Assembly: GCA_045804265.1 (NCBI GenBank)
Contig: JBJMNK010000008.1
Coordinates: 1-64,000 of the forward strand
DNA from: JABFXC01 sp045804265
Lineage (GTDB): Bacteria > Gemmatimonadota > Gemmatimonadetes > Gemmatimonadales > Gemmatimonadaceae
Length of the DNA stretch: 64,000 nt
Reading direction: 5' to 3'
The position numbers and the translations under genes were made by a program. A model generated the notes under the pieces. That model searched no databases. It saw only the letters and a list, made by a program, of their open reading frames with translations, and had not been told where the DNA came from. Shown one piece after another: positions 17,799-26,706 of the stretch (position 1 is the first letter of the stretch; each line of letters opens with the position of its first letter).

Positions 17799-18737
17799 TC
17801 AGCGCGAGGGATCGCGCAGCTCCTCGGGAGTGCCGGGCGGCTGCCGGCGCCAGCGGCGATGGTGCCAGAAGTACTGCTCGGGGGCACGACGCACCCATCG
17901 CTCGAGCGTCTTCGTGTACTCGGCGACGATCGCGTCGACGTCCTGCTCGCGATTACCGGTGTCCTGCACCGTGACCGCCTCGAAGAACATCCGGAAGCGC
18001 CCGTTCGGCTGGCGCAGCGCGCAGCCGAAGACCACCGGCACGCCGAGTCGGAGCGCGAACACCGCCGGACCGCGCGGGGTCTTGGCCGGCATGCCGAAGA
18101 ACGGGACGAAGGTCGACGCGAGACCGAGCACGCCCTGGTCGGAGAGAAAGGCGATCGCGCGACCGGACCTGATCGAGCGCGGGGTGCGTCGAACAGCGTC
18201 ATCGTCGTGGACGACGGCCATGCCGATGCGCTCGCGCGTGCTGGTGAGGTAGCGGTCGAAGAGCGGATTCTCCATGTGGCGCGCGACGACGTCGAGCGGC
18301 ACGCCGCGACAGGCCACGTAGGCGCCGGCGAGCTCCCAGTTGCCGAGGTGCCCGGTGACGAAGATGAGTCCCTTCCCGGCGGCGATCGCTTTCTCGACCG
18401 CCGACCAGTTCTCGACGCCGTCGAAGAGCGCGAGCACGCCCTCGGCGCCGATCTTCGGCATGATCGCGGCCTGGATCGAGGTGCGGCCAAGGTTCTCGTA
18501 CGACGCGCGGGCGATGGCGAGTACTTCATCGTGCGGGAGGCCGGGAAACGCCGCCGCGATCTGCCGCTCGACGACGCGGCGACGGATTCCGAGCGGCGAC
18601 CAGCCTAACGCGCCGAGTTTCGCGCCGAACGCCGACGCGCGCTCCCAGCCGAGCGTGCCGAGGATCGCGATGATGACACGCAACGCGCCGTACTGGACGC
18701 GATGCCTGAGATTCACCACCGGTTGCTCGTCACTCAT
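17799..18737 (-). CDS. Lipid A late acyltransferase (LpxL/HtrB-like)
   Basis: A 312-residue protein of the LPLAT late lipid A acyltransferase family. The catalytic HX4E box is TGHLGNWELAGAY, followed by the FLSDQG block and the C-terminal WVRRAPEQYFWHHRRWR signature. The family adds a secondary acyl chain from acyl-ACP to Kdo-lipid A at the inner membrane. A hydrophobic N-terminal helix anchors it. Its start overlaps the upstream glycosyltransferase stop by eight bases. Together with msbA and four glycosyltransferases it makes this reverse operon a lipooligosaccharide assembly cluster. Which acyl position it serves cannot be told. Confidence 0.9.
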   Translation of the reverse strand: MSDEQPVVNLRHRVQYGALRVIIAILGTLGWERASAFGAKLGALGWSPLGIRRRVVERQIAAAFPGLPHDEVLAIARASYENLGRTSIQAAIMPKIGAEGVLALFDGVENWSAVEKAIAAGKGLIFVTGHLGNWELAGAYVACRGVPLDVVARHMENPLFDRYLTSTRERIGMAVVHDDDAVRRTPRSIRSGRAIAFLSDQGVLGLASTFVPFFGMPAKTPRGPAVFALRLGVPVVFGCALRQPNGRFRMFFEAVTVQDTGNREQDVDAIVAEYTKTLERWVRRAPEQYFWHHRRWRRQPPGTPEELRDPSR

Positions 18738-19932
18738 GCGAAGCGGGAGGGGTAACGCGCATCGCCAGCGCGGGCGCGGCGACCTGTTCGGCGAAGGCGC
18801 GTGTCTCGCGTGCCACTCTCGCCCAGTTGAAGTGCGACTCGACCGCCGCGCGCGCCGCGCGTCCCATCTCCGCGCGGCGCGCGCTATCGGTCAGGAGCGT
18901 ACGCAGCGCGCTGGCGATCGCCTTCACGTCGGTTGGCGCGACGACGAAGCCGGTCTCGCCGTCGCGCACGGCGGATCGCACGCCACCCGAGTCGCCGGCG
19001 ACCGATGGCGTGCCACTGGCCGCGGCTTCGATGAACGAGATGCCGAACCCTTCGACGTTGACGCCGCGGTCGAGCCGCGATGGTCCGACGTAGACAGTGG
19101 CGGTGGCGTAGGCCTCGGCGATTTCGGCGTCGGTGAGCATTCCGGCGAAAACTACCTTGTCACCGATTCCGAAGGAGCGGGCGAGCGCCTCGAGGCGGGC
19201 ACGGTCCCGGCCGCCGCCGACAAGCAGGTACCGCGCATCGGGGAAGTCCGGCGCGATGGACGCGAAGGCCTCGATGGCCATGTCCTGCCCCTTGTGCGGG
19301 ACCAGCCGGGCGACAGTGAGGAGGAGGGGCCCGCTGCCTAACGCGAAGCGCTGGCGAAGAGCCCCGGAGTCGCGCGACGGGTGGAAGTGATGGGGATCGG
19401 TGCCGAGGTCGATCGCGGCGACCGGTGGCGCGCGGCGGACGTGGATCGCGCGCATCAGCTCCTCGGTGACCGTCGCCGTCCAGCGGGAGTTGGCGACGAT
19501 GCCGGCGGCGTCGCCGAAGATGCGGCGCGCTGCCTGACGCTTGAGCCATCCCTTCACCTTCACCAGCTCACGGAGGACGTCGCCTCCGTTGACGTACACG
19601 AGGTACGGCGTGCGCGTTCGCTTCGCCGCCCACCACACCGCATAGCCGACGGGGCGCACGTTGCCGCAATGCAGCACGTCATAACGGCCGGCGCCCGCGA
19701 TGAGTGCGCGCGCCCAGCGCACCTGGTTGGTGATGAGCTTCGCGCCGCGGAAATCGAAGGGCTGGCGGTGGATCGGGTACTGCTCCGCAGCGTCGGTCAC
19801 GAACGCATCGGCGGAGGCGACGGTGGAGACAGCGATCTCACCGGGCGGAAAATGCCGGCACAGCTCGACGTGCCGCCGGGCCATCCCGCCGCTGTCGGGG
19901 GGAAAGTCCTGGGTGACGAAGAGGTGCCTCAC
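18730..19932 (-). CDS. Glycosyltransferase family 4 (GT-B)
   Basis: A 400-residue GT-B fold protein. The N-terminus reads VTQDFPPDSGGMARRH (acceptor domain with the Gly-Gly loop), and the donor domain carries LLTVARLVPHKGQDMAI, RYLLVGGG and the EX7E motif in GFGISFIEAAASGTPSVAG. It probably transfers a hexose from a nucleotide sugar to growing core oligosaccharide. It overlaps the downstream LpxL-type gene by eight bases and follows the CgeB-like gene by 32 bases. Confidence 0.88.
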   Translation of the reverse strand: MRHLFVTQDFPPDSGGMARRHVELCRHFPPGEIAVSTVASADAFVTDAAEQYPIHRQPFDFRGAKLITNQVRWARALIAGAGRYDVLHCGNVRPVGYAVWWAAKRTRTPYLVYVNGGDVLRELVKVKGWLKRQAARRIFGDAAGIVANSRWTATVTEELMRAIHVRRAPPVAAIDLGTDPHHFHPSRDSGALRQRFALGSGPLLLTVARLVPHKGQDMAIEAFASIAPDFPDARYLLVGGGRDRARLEALARSFGIGDKVVFAGMLTDAEIAEAYATATVYVGPSRLDRGVNVEGFGISFIEAAASGTPSVAGDSGGVRSAVRDGETGFVVAPTDVKAIASALRTLLTDSARRAEMGRAARAAVESHFNWARVARETRAFAEQVAAPALAMRVTPPASHE

Positions 19933-19964
19933 GCGGACCCGGTCATAGCGCGGTCATGAGGCGA

Positions 19965-20924
19965 TCATAACGGCGCGACGTACGGCGCGCCGCTGAGGAA
20001 GTGCGGAACGCGCTGGTCGTAGGTGTGATGCTCGCGAACGAAGCGCTCCCCGGCGGCGCGGATCCGCTGCCGTGCGCCGCTGTCGGCGAGGTACTGCTTC
20101 GCGCGCACGATGCAGTCGTCGAGCGAGTCGTACCAGATGCAATGTTCACCGTCGGCGAGCATCCGCCCGGCGTCGCGACCACCTTCGCCGAGGTAGCAGC
20201 CGCCGGCGAGGATGGTGATGAACATCCGGTCGGTGTAGAACGGGTTGCCGCGCGCCGCCGCGGCGGTGATGCCTAACGTGAGGGCGGCGCTGGAGCAGAC
20301 GGCGGCGAATTCACGGCCCTCGACGGGATGGCCGGCCCAGTCGAGCTGGTCGCTCCACCGCGACCAGCCGAGTCCCCAGACGCGGACGCGGACCGCCTTC
20401 GCCAGCTCGACGAGGAAGCGTGCGCGCGCGGGGTCATAGCCGGTGCCGAGGAAGGCGACGTCGGTCGCGAGCGCGGGATCGCCGTCCGCGGGGACGATCT
20501 CGCGATCGCCGGCGAATGGAAGATGCCGGGCATCGAAGCCCATCGCCCGCCACTCGTCGACGAAGGCTGGAAGCCAGAGCCGGTCGGCAAACCTGGCGAC
20601 GGCGGCGATGTGCGCGATGTCGGTCCGCGCATGCACATGGGTGAACCATTGCGCGTCGCTGTACCACATCGCGTTCTGGCGATCCTTCACCAGCGACGCG
20701 ACGGTGTCGAGCTCGAGGCCGAGGCACTTGGAGAGGAGGACAAAATCGGGGCGGAAGCGCGCGGCGCGAAAACGCACCCAACGCTGCGTGGCGGGGCGGC
20801 CGATCGTGCGGGCCAGGAGCCGGTCGTCGAGCACCAGCGCCTGATGGCCGGCGCGCTCGAAGGCGCGGGCGAAGCACTGCTCGATGCGCCAGCGGCGACG
20901 GCTGCCGAGGATGAGGATCCGCAC
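19965..20924 (-). CDS. CgeB-like glycosyltransferase
   Basis: A 319-residue protein starting MRILILGSRRRWRIEQ. It has the layout of CgeB/spore-maturation-type glycosyltransferases: an N-terminal domain with PDFVLLSKCLGLEL and MWYSDAQWF, and a C-terminal GT-B half with VAFLGTGYDPARARFL, GITAAAARGNPFYTDRMF and a final GERFVREHHTYDQRV helix. Such enzymes modify surface glycans in diverse bacteria. It lies six bases after the GT2 gene and within the lipid A/core operon. Sugar specificity is unknown. The family call is by overall pattern and is less firm than for its neighbours. Confidence 0.75.
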   Translation of the reverse strand: MRILILGSRRRWRIEQCFARAFERAGHQALVLDDRLLARTIGRPATQRWVRFRAARFRPDFVLLSKCLGLELDTVASLVKDRQNAMWYSDAQWFTHVHARTDIAHIAAVARFADRLWLPAFVDEWRAMGFDARHLPFAGDREIVPADGDPALATDVAFLGTGYDPARARFLVELAKAVRVRVWGLGWSRWSDQLDWAGHPVEGREFAAVCSSAALTLGITAAAARGNPFYTDRMFITILAGGCYLGEGGRDAGRMLADGEHCIWYDSLDDCIVRAKQYLADSGARQRIRAAGERFVREHHTYDQRVPHFLSGAPYVAPL

Positions 20925-20930
20925 CGCTGC

Positions 20931-21731
20931 CTAACCGTCGCGACCGGAGAAGCCCGTCCCCATCGCCCAGAGCTGGGCGTACTTCGCCCCGACGCTCATC
21001 GCGGCGAGGACGGCGAGGACGAGCCCATGCGCGCCATCGAGGAACCCGCCGCGCAGCAGGTACATCGCGAGGAAGCGCAGCGGCGGGCGGACCAGCACAT
21101 CGAGCGGCGTCGCGACGCGGCCGCGCGCGTGCTGCTGCTCGGCCCACCAGCGGCTGTAGCGGCCGAACTTCTCGAAATACTCGTTGAGCGATTCGTAGGG
21201 GTAGTGGAGCATCGGCTCGCGCAGCTCGCCCGGCGGCGCGTGCGTCACGACATGCTCGTGCACCGGGCGTTCGTCGTAGCGGAGCGAGGAACGAAAGAGG
21301 CGCACGGGGCGATCGCGCTCCCAGCCGCCGTGGAGGATCTCGTGGCGGAGGAAGAAGTTCCGGCGGCGCACGCGGTACGCGTCGTACACCGGCGTCGCGA
21401 CCGCGGCGGCGATCTCGGCGGCGAGCTGCGGTGTGCAGCGTTCGTCGACGTCGAGGACGAAGATCCACGGCTGCGTCGCGCGTTCGATGGCGACGTTGCG
21501 CTGTGCGCCGATCGTACGGAACGGGTGCGCGAAGACGCGCGCGCCGGCATGCTCGGCGAGGGCGAGGGTGTCGTCGACCGAGTCGTTCTCGACGACGATC
21601 GTCTCGGCGGCCCAGTCGACGACGCTGGCGACGCAGTCGGTGATGTGCGCGCTGGCGTCGCGGGCGGCGATGACGACGGCGACCGGTGGACGGTCTTCCC
21701 CGGCGACGTCGCGCACGATCAGGTCACCCAC
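20931..21731 (-). CDS. Glycosyltransferase family 2 (WaaE/KdtX-like)
   Basis: A 266-residue GT-A fold protein. VAVVIAARDASAHITDCVAS begins the fold, IVVENDSVDDTLALA holds the nucleotide-binding acidic residues, and WIFVLDVDERCTP provides the DXD-like metal site. This arrangement, with RNFFLRHEILHGGWERD and the C-terminal hydrophobic segment, resembles WaaE/KdtX-type beta-1,4-glucosyltransferases of LPS core synthesis. It overlaps the start region of the preceding GT4 gene by 13 bases, consistent with a translationally coupled core-oligosaccharide operon. Confidence 0.88.
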   Translation of the reverse strand: MGDLIVRDVAGEDRPPVAVVIAARDASAHITDCVASVVDWAAETIVVENDSVDDTLALAEHAGARVFAHPFRTIGAQRNVAIERATQPWIFVLDVDERCTPQLAAEIAAAVATPVYDAYRVRRRNFFLRHEILHGGWERDRPVRLFRSSLRYDERPVHEHVVTHAPPGELREPMLHYPYESLNEYFEKFGRYSRWWAEQQHARGRVATPLDVLVRPPLRFLAMYLLRGGFLDGAHGLVLAVLAAMSVGAKYAQLWAMGTGFSGRDG

Positions 21732-22819
21732 TTGGTGCGATCGCGGGCCGCGTCGGTGACGCGGGCGAACGCATCGATCATCTCCGACTCGCGGAAGTCG
21801 CGGGCGACGCGGACGTGGGCCGCGTTGCCCATCGCGGCGCGCCGTTCCTCGTCGGCGAGGAAGCCGGTGACCATCGCCGCGGTCGTCGGTGCATCGTTAG
21901 GCGGCAGCAGCACGCCGCCGATCCCGTCGGCGACGTAGCGCTGGGCCATCGCACTGCGCTCGGCGAGCACGGGGACGCGGAGCGCCATGAGGTCGAGGAA
22001 TCCCCAGGCCGCGTCGTCGCTCGACGCGACCACCCAGCCGATGTCGGCCGCCTTGAGGACGGCGAAGTGATCCTCGCGATCGCCGAGCCACGACACCATC
22101 GGCGTGATCCCGAGCGCGGCGGCGTGCATGCGAAGCCCCTCGTCGTCGGAGCCCGGGCCGACGAGGACGAGTCGAAGATCCGGATGCCGCGGCGCGAGGA
22201 GGCCGACGGTGCGGAAAACCGTCGCCACGCGTGAGCGCGCGGTCGGGTCGTAGAGGCAGGCGATGAGCTTGATGCCGGCGCCGGCAGCGCCGACGGTCGC
22301 TCGGTCGATCGCTTGCACGGAAACATAGTCGTCGATATTGACGCCGACGTCGGCGCGGACGGCGCCTAACGCGCGGGGCGGGAGCGGCGGCGCGGCGCGG
22401 AGCTCTTCCTCGGAGGGAAAGACGAAGCCAGTCGCGGCCAGCCGACCGCCGAGCCTTCCACGCCAGTGCATAAACAGCGTCTCCCCGACCTTCACGCGAC
22501 GGACGACCGCGCCGCGATCGGCCATCCGGGTCGCCGACGCGGCGATGAGCGAGTCGCGTTCACCGTGCACGAACACCACCTCGACGAACCGGTCCTCGAG
22601 CACGCGGCGGAGCCGTCGCGCCGCGCCACGCCACATGCCATCGAGCTCGACCGGGACCGTCTCGACCCCGGACGACGCGAGCCGCTGCTCGACAGCGGTC
22701 TCCGGCTGGCAGACCGCGGTCACCTGATAGCCGCGCGCGGCGAGGCCACGCGCCGCGGCGACGAAGACGCGCGCCGAACCGGACCACGAGACATCGCTGA
22801 CGACGAAGAGTGCGCGCAT
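21719..22819 (-). CDS. Glycosyltransferase family 4 (GT-B)
   Basis: A 366-residue GT-B protein. The N-terminus MRALFVVSDVSWSGSARVFV is a Rossmann start with a Gly-rich acceptor loop. The C-terminal half has LIACLYDPTARSRVATVF, LRLVLVGPGSDD and LMALRVPVLAERSAMAQRY in the place of the usual EX7E box; the first Glu of that box is not obvious. The start ATG shares one base with the msbA stop. It is part of the lipooligosaccharide operon; donor sugar is unknown. Confidence 0.85.
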   Translation of the reverse strand: MRALFVVSDVSWSGSARVFVAAARGLAARGYQVTAVCQPETAVEQRLASSGVETVPVELDGMWRGAARRLRRVLEDRFVEVVFVHGERDSLIAASATRMADRGAVVRRVKVGETLFMHWRGRLGGRLAATGFVFPSEEELRAAPPLPPRALGAVRADVGVNIDDYVSVQAIDRATVGAAGAGIKLIACLYDPTARSRVATVFRTVGLLAPRHPDLRLVLVGPGSDDEGLRMHAAALGITPMVSWLGDREDHFAVLKAADIGWVVASSDDAAWGFLDLMALRVPVLAERSAMAQRYVADGIGGVLLPPNDAPTTAAMVTGFLADEERRAAMGNAAHVRVARDFRESEMIDAFARVTDAARDRTKWVT

Positions 22820-24654
22820 CAGGCTTCCTGAGTGACGCGGGCTGCCGCCGCGGCGCCACGATCACGGAACTGCATCTCGTAGAGCCGGCGATACGCGCCA
22901 CCGTGCGCGAGGAGCTCGGCATGCGTCCCGCGCTCGACGACCTGTCCGCGATCGAGCACGAGGATCTGCGTCGCGTGCACGATCGTCGAGAGGCGATGCG
23001 CGATCACGAACACCGTGCGCCCGGCGAGCAGCCGGTCGATGGCTTCCTGGACGAGCCGCTCACTCTCGGTATCGAGAGCGGAGGTCGCTTCATCGAGGAT
23101 GAGAATGGGCGGATCGGTGAGCAGCGCACGGGCGATCGCGATGCGTTGGCGTTGTCCACCGGAGAGCCGCGTGCCGCGCTCGCCGAGTATCGTCGCGTAA
23201 CCGTCAGGCAGCTCGCTGATGAACCCGTGCGCGTTCGCCGCGCGCGCCGCGGCCTCGACCTGCGCGTCGGTGTACTTCGTGCGCGCGCCATAGGCGATGT
23301 TCGCGCGCACGGTGTCGTTGAAGAGCACCGTGTCCTGGCTGACGATCCCGGTGAGCGCGCGCAGCGACGGGAGCGTGATGTCGCGGATGTCGCGGCCGTC
23401 GAGGAGAATCCGACCACTGGTCGGCTCATAGAAGCGCGGGATGAGATCGACGAGCGTGCTCTTCCCCGCCCCGCTGGCGCCGACGAAGGCGACGATCTCG
23501 CCACGCCGCGCGGTGAACGAGACGTCGCGCAGTACGGGTTCGTCGCCGTAGGCAAAGCCGACGTGCTCGAAGACCACGTCGCGATCGAAGCTCTTCGCGA
23601 CGTACGTACCCTTGTCGGTCGCCGCCTCGGTCGGCGTGTCGAGCACCTCGAAGACGCGCTCGGCGGCAGCGAGCGCACCCTGCGCGGTGGTCGGGATCTG
23701 CGAGACCTGCTTGAGAGGCTGGAGCAGTCGCATGACCACGGCGAGGAAGGTGATCAGCGACGCGCCGGCGAGCGTCTTGTCGACGATGACCTGCCGCGCG
23801 CCGATCCAGAGCAGCACGACCGCGATGGCGGTGCCGATGATCTCGGTGACCGGCTGCGCCATGAAGGCGATGCGCGTGACGCGCACCATTCCCTTCGAGT
23901 AGCGATGGCTCGCGTCGATGAAGCGCTGCTCCTCGTAGCCTTCGGCGCCGTACGATTTCACGAGGCGCACGCCGCTGACGACTTCCTGCAGCACGCTCGT
24001 CATCTCGCCGTAGTCGTTGCGCAGGCGGCGATAGCCCTTGCGCAGCTTCTTCAGCAGCGGCTGCAGCGCGCCCATGAGCAGCGGCGCAACGACCAGCGCG
24101 TAGAGCGTCAGGCGGGTCGAGATCCCGAAGAGGAACGCGACGTAGCCGAGAATTGTGGCGATGCTCTGCAGCGACTGCGTGACCAGCTGCGTGACCAGCT
24201 GCTTGGTGGACTCGGTGTCGGAGAGCACGCGCGAGATGATCTGCCCGACCTTGGTCCGCGTGTAGAAGCCTAACGGCAGCCGCTGGAGGTGCGAGTAGAT
24301 CGCGTCGCGCAGGTCTCGCGTGACGTACTCCTGCAGCTGCGCGCCCAGCTGGCCGGCCATCCAGGCGAGGATGTTCTTGGCGACGATCGCCGCCAGGATC
24401 ACGACAATCACGCGCTGCAGAGATCCCATCGGGTCGGATGGGACGAGCATGTGGCCGATCGTCGCGCGCAGGATGTTGCCGACCCACCCAGCGCGAGCGG
24501 GAAGCAGCGACTGCTCGCCGAACAGCGCGTTGAGGAACGGGATCAGGAGCGCGAATGCAAACGTGTCGAGCGCGGCCGCGCCGACGCTGCACGCGATGGT
24601 TCCGGCCATCCGCCAGCTGTGCGGGCGGAGGATCTTCAGGAGGCGGCCGTACAT
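22819..24654 (-). CDS. msbA: Lipid A export ABC transporter (MsbA-like)
   Basis: A 611-residue half-transporter with six N-terminal membrane helices (about residues 15-310) and a C-terminal ATPase with Walker A VGASGAGKST, signature LSGGQRQRIAIARAL, Walker B ILILDEATSALD and the H-loop IAHRLSTI. Length and domain order fit MsbA, which flips lipid A-core across the inner membrane. Context supports this over a drug or peptide exporter, since four glycosyltransferases and an LpxL-type acyltransferase follow. It starts two bases after the stop of the PorX-like regulator, so the regulator and exporter are likely co-transcribed. Confidence 0.9.
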   Translation of the reverse strand: MYGRLLKILRPHSWRMAGTIACSVGAAALDTFAFALLIPFLNALFGEQSLLPARAGWVGNILRATIGHMLVPSDPMGSLQRVIVVILAAIVAKNILAWMAGQLGAQLQEYVTRDLRDAIYSHLQRLPLGFYTRTKVGQIISRVLSDTESTKQLVTQLVTQSLQSIATILGYVAFLFGISTRLTLYALVVAPLLMGALQPLLKKLRKGYRRLRNDYGEMTSVLQEVVSGVRLVKSYGAEGYEEQRFIDASHRYSKGMVRVTRIAFMAQPVTEIIGTAIAVVLLWIGARQVIVDKTLAGASLITFLAVVMRLLQPLKQVSQIPTTAQGALAAAERVFEVLDTPTEAATDKGTYVAKSFDRDVVFEHVGFAYGDEPVLRDVSFTARRGEIVAFVGASGAGKSTLVDLIPRFYEPTSGRILLDGRDIRDITLPSLRALTGIVSQDTVLFNDTVRANIAYGARTKYTDAQVEAAARAANAHGFISELPDGYATILGERGTRLSGGQRQRIAIARALLTDPPILILDEATSALDTESERLVQEAIDRLLAGRTVFVIAHRLSTIVHATQILVLDRGQVVERGTHAELLAHGGAYRRLYEMQFRDRGAAAAARVTQEA

Positions 24655-24656
24655 GT

Positions 24657-26222
24657 TCAGCGGCGCGGCGTGAGGAGCGAGACCGGAAGGATGACTTCCT
24701 CCGGTGTCACGCCGCCGTGCAGGAATGCGCCGCGATAGCGGCTCTGGTATTCTCGCAGCTTCGTCGGGTAGACGAAGAACGTATCGCCCGCGGCGAGCAG
24801 CGTGTTCGCGCCGAGGCCGCGCCGCGGCAGCTTGAGCGTCTCCTCCTTCGGGAACATGAGCGCCTGTTCGGCACGTTCGGCGCGAAGGTCCTCGCCGAAC
24901 TTGTAGCGGAGGTTCGCGGTCGCGTCACGCTTGGCGAAGACGGTCGCGGGCGTCTTGCAGTGAATCGAGCCGTGATCGCTGGTCAGCACCACGGGCACGC
25001 CACGCCGTGAGGCCTCACGGAGCACCGAGAGCAGCGCCGAGCGCTGGAACCACTGCTTGGTGAGCGCGCGCAGCGCGATCTCATCGCGCGCGACCTCGAG
25101 CAGGATCGCCGACTCGCTGCGACCGTGCGTGAGCAGGTCGACGAAGTTGAAGACGAACGCGCTCACTCCGTCGGGTGCGATCGAGCGGCCGACGCGGCGC
25201 TCGAGATCGTCGGAGTCGGCGTGCGTCGAGATCTTCTCGTAGTGCACCGGCATCGACTTGCCGAGCAGCGCGCGCAGCTGCTCCTCGAGGAGCTGGCGCT
25301 CGTGCGCGTTCAGCGACTCGTCGTCGCGCTCGCCCCACCAGTCGGGAAAGTTCGCCGCGATCTCGCAGGGAAAGAGCCCGCTGAACAACGCGTTGCGCGC
25401 GTACGGAGTCGCGGTCGGCAGGATCGAGAAGTAGTGCGCCGTCTCGACCTCGAACAGCTCGGCGATGATCGGCTGCAGCACGTTCCACTGGTCGAGGCGC
25501 AGGCAGTCGACGACGATGAACACGGCCGCCTTGTGGGTATTGAGCAGCGGCAGCAGGTACTCGGAGACGATGTCCACCGACAGCGACGGCCGCTCGCCGT
25601 CGAGGTCGGCCAGCCAGCGCGGATAGTTCGCCTTGATGAAGGCGACGAACTCGCGATGCATCGCCGGGAGCAGACCGCGCAGCGACTCGTACAATCCGGT
25701 CTCGCGGGCGTCGGCGAGGTCGCAGTCCCACTGCGCGACTTCGACGTAGCGATCGACCCAGCCGCGCCAGTCGAGGGTGCGCGCGTCGGCCTGCTCCATC
25801 TCGCGAAAGCGCTCGACGAACTTTCGCGCCACCGCCTGCTGCCGGATGCGCGGACCGTCGAGGACCTTGGTCACCATCGCCAGCACCTGGCGCGGGGAGA
25901 CCGGCTTGACGAGATACTCGCCGACGTTGGCGCCGAGCGCTTCAGCGAGGGTGTCATCCTCCTCGCTCTTGGTCACCATCACCACCGGCGTCGTCGGCGC
26001 GATCTCGGCGATCTCGTGGACTGCCTCGAGCCCGCGCCGTCCCGGCATCTGCTCGTCGAGCAGCACGATGTCGTACGTCTTCCGGCGGAGCATCTCCGAC
26101 GCATCGTCGGCGTTGCTCGCGGACGCGACGTCGAATCCGCGGTCCGCGAGAAAGCGTCGATGCGGCTCGAGAAGCTCAGCTTCGTCGTCCACCCATAGAA
26201 TCGTTCTCGCCTGACGGGGCAT
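24657..26222 (-). CDS. PorX-like response regulator with PglZ/alkaline-phosphatase effector domain
   Basis: A 521-residue protein, near the roughly 520 of Bacteroidota PorX. I take the ATG at 26222 (MPRQARTILWVDDEAE); the frame is open further upstream but that part is low-complexity. Receiver domain residues 1-125 with Asp12/Asp13 and phospho-acceptor Asp56 (LLDEQM). The C-terminal domain has VFIVVDCLRLDQW, SILPTATPYARNALFSG and VVLTSDHGSIHCKTP, the metal and nucleophile blocks of the PglZ/alkaline-phosphatase superfamily. PorX controls type IX secretion and gliding in Bacteroidota and is a phosphodiesterase. Here it heads the lipid A export operon; no por or gld secretion genes are beside it. 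Confidence 0.85.
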   Translation of the reverse strand: MPRQARTILWVDDEAELLEPHRRFLADRGFDVASASNADDASEMLRRKTYDIVLLDEQMPGRRGLEAVHEIAEIAPTTPVVMVTKSEEDDTLAEALGANVGEYLVKPVSPRQVLAMVTKVLDGPRIRQQAVARKFVERFREMEQADARTLDWRGWVDRYVEVAQWDCDLADARETGLYESLRGLLPAMHREFVAFIKANYPRWLADLDGERPSLSVDIVSEYLLPLLNTHKAAVFIVVDCLRLDQWNVLQPIIAELFEVETAHYFSILPTATPYARNALFSGLFPCEIAANFPDWWGERDDESLNAHERQLLEEQLRALLGKSMPVHYEKISTHADSDDLERRVGRSIAPDGVSAFVFNFVDLLTHGRSESAILLEVARDEIALRALTKQWFQRSALLSVLREASRRGVPVVLTSDHGSIHCKTPATVFAKRDATANLRYKFGEDLRAERAEQALMFPKEETLKLPRRGLGANTLLAAGDTFFVYPTKLREYQSRYRGAFLHGGVTPEEVILPVSLLTPRR

Positions 26223-26284
26223 GTAGAGCGGAATGTAGTCCGGTGAAAAATGGCCGGAAAGACCCGCGGGGCGTACATTGCGTC

Positions 26285-26674
26285 GTGTCTTTCGCACCGC
26301 CGTATGCGCTCGCCCCGACGCCCTTCCGCTTTCGCGCTCTCGCCGCACTGGCGGGACGCGCACCGCTCGGCGGGGGACGCGAGACAGCGCTCGCATCGTT
26401 CGTCGTCGCCCGGCTCGCGGTGGGATGCCTCGCCGGGAGCACGCTCACCACGGAAGATCGATCGACGCGCGCTGCCGCGGCGCGCACCTGGATCGCCTCG
26501 CTCGCGCTCCCGGCGCCGCTGCGCGCGCCCCTCGTCAAGGTGATCGAGAGCACGCGGCACGAAAGCCGGAGCGCGGTCGCCGTCGCGATCGTGACGGTCG
26601 CTGACGTCGCGGCGTCGTATCTGGATGCCCCCGCGCTGGACGAGCTGAGAGTACTCGCGGCCGAGCTTTCCTGA
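26285..26674 (+). CDS. Uncharacterised 129-residue protein
   Basis: The frame is open from 26243, but I prefer the GTG at 26285 because the segment before it overlaps the divergent regulator's leader and looks non-protein-like. The product is Ala/Leu-rich, largely helical, with moderately hydrophobic stretches and no signal peptide or recognised motif. It is divergent from the PorX-like gene (62-base spacer) and 32 bases before the DnaB-like ATPase. The tail SYLDAPALDELRVLAAELS looks like a normal soluble C-terminus. I do not recognise a family, and the start is uncertain. Confidence 0.5.
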   Translation: MSFAPPYALAPTPFRFRALAALAGRAPLGGGRETALASFVVARLAVGCLAGSTLTTEDRSTRAAAARTWIASLALPAPLRAPLVKVIESTRHESRSAVAVAIVTVADVAASYLDAPALDELRVLAAELS

Positions 26675-26706
26675 GCGGCCGCCGTCGTTTTCATCCCGAT
26701 CGCCCG

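Noticed and set aside
20328..21938. 536-codon plus-strand frame opposite the CgeB-like and GT2 genes
   Set aside because: Low-complexity acidic/basic translation; the reverse-strand genes have clear glycosyltransferase motifs.
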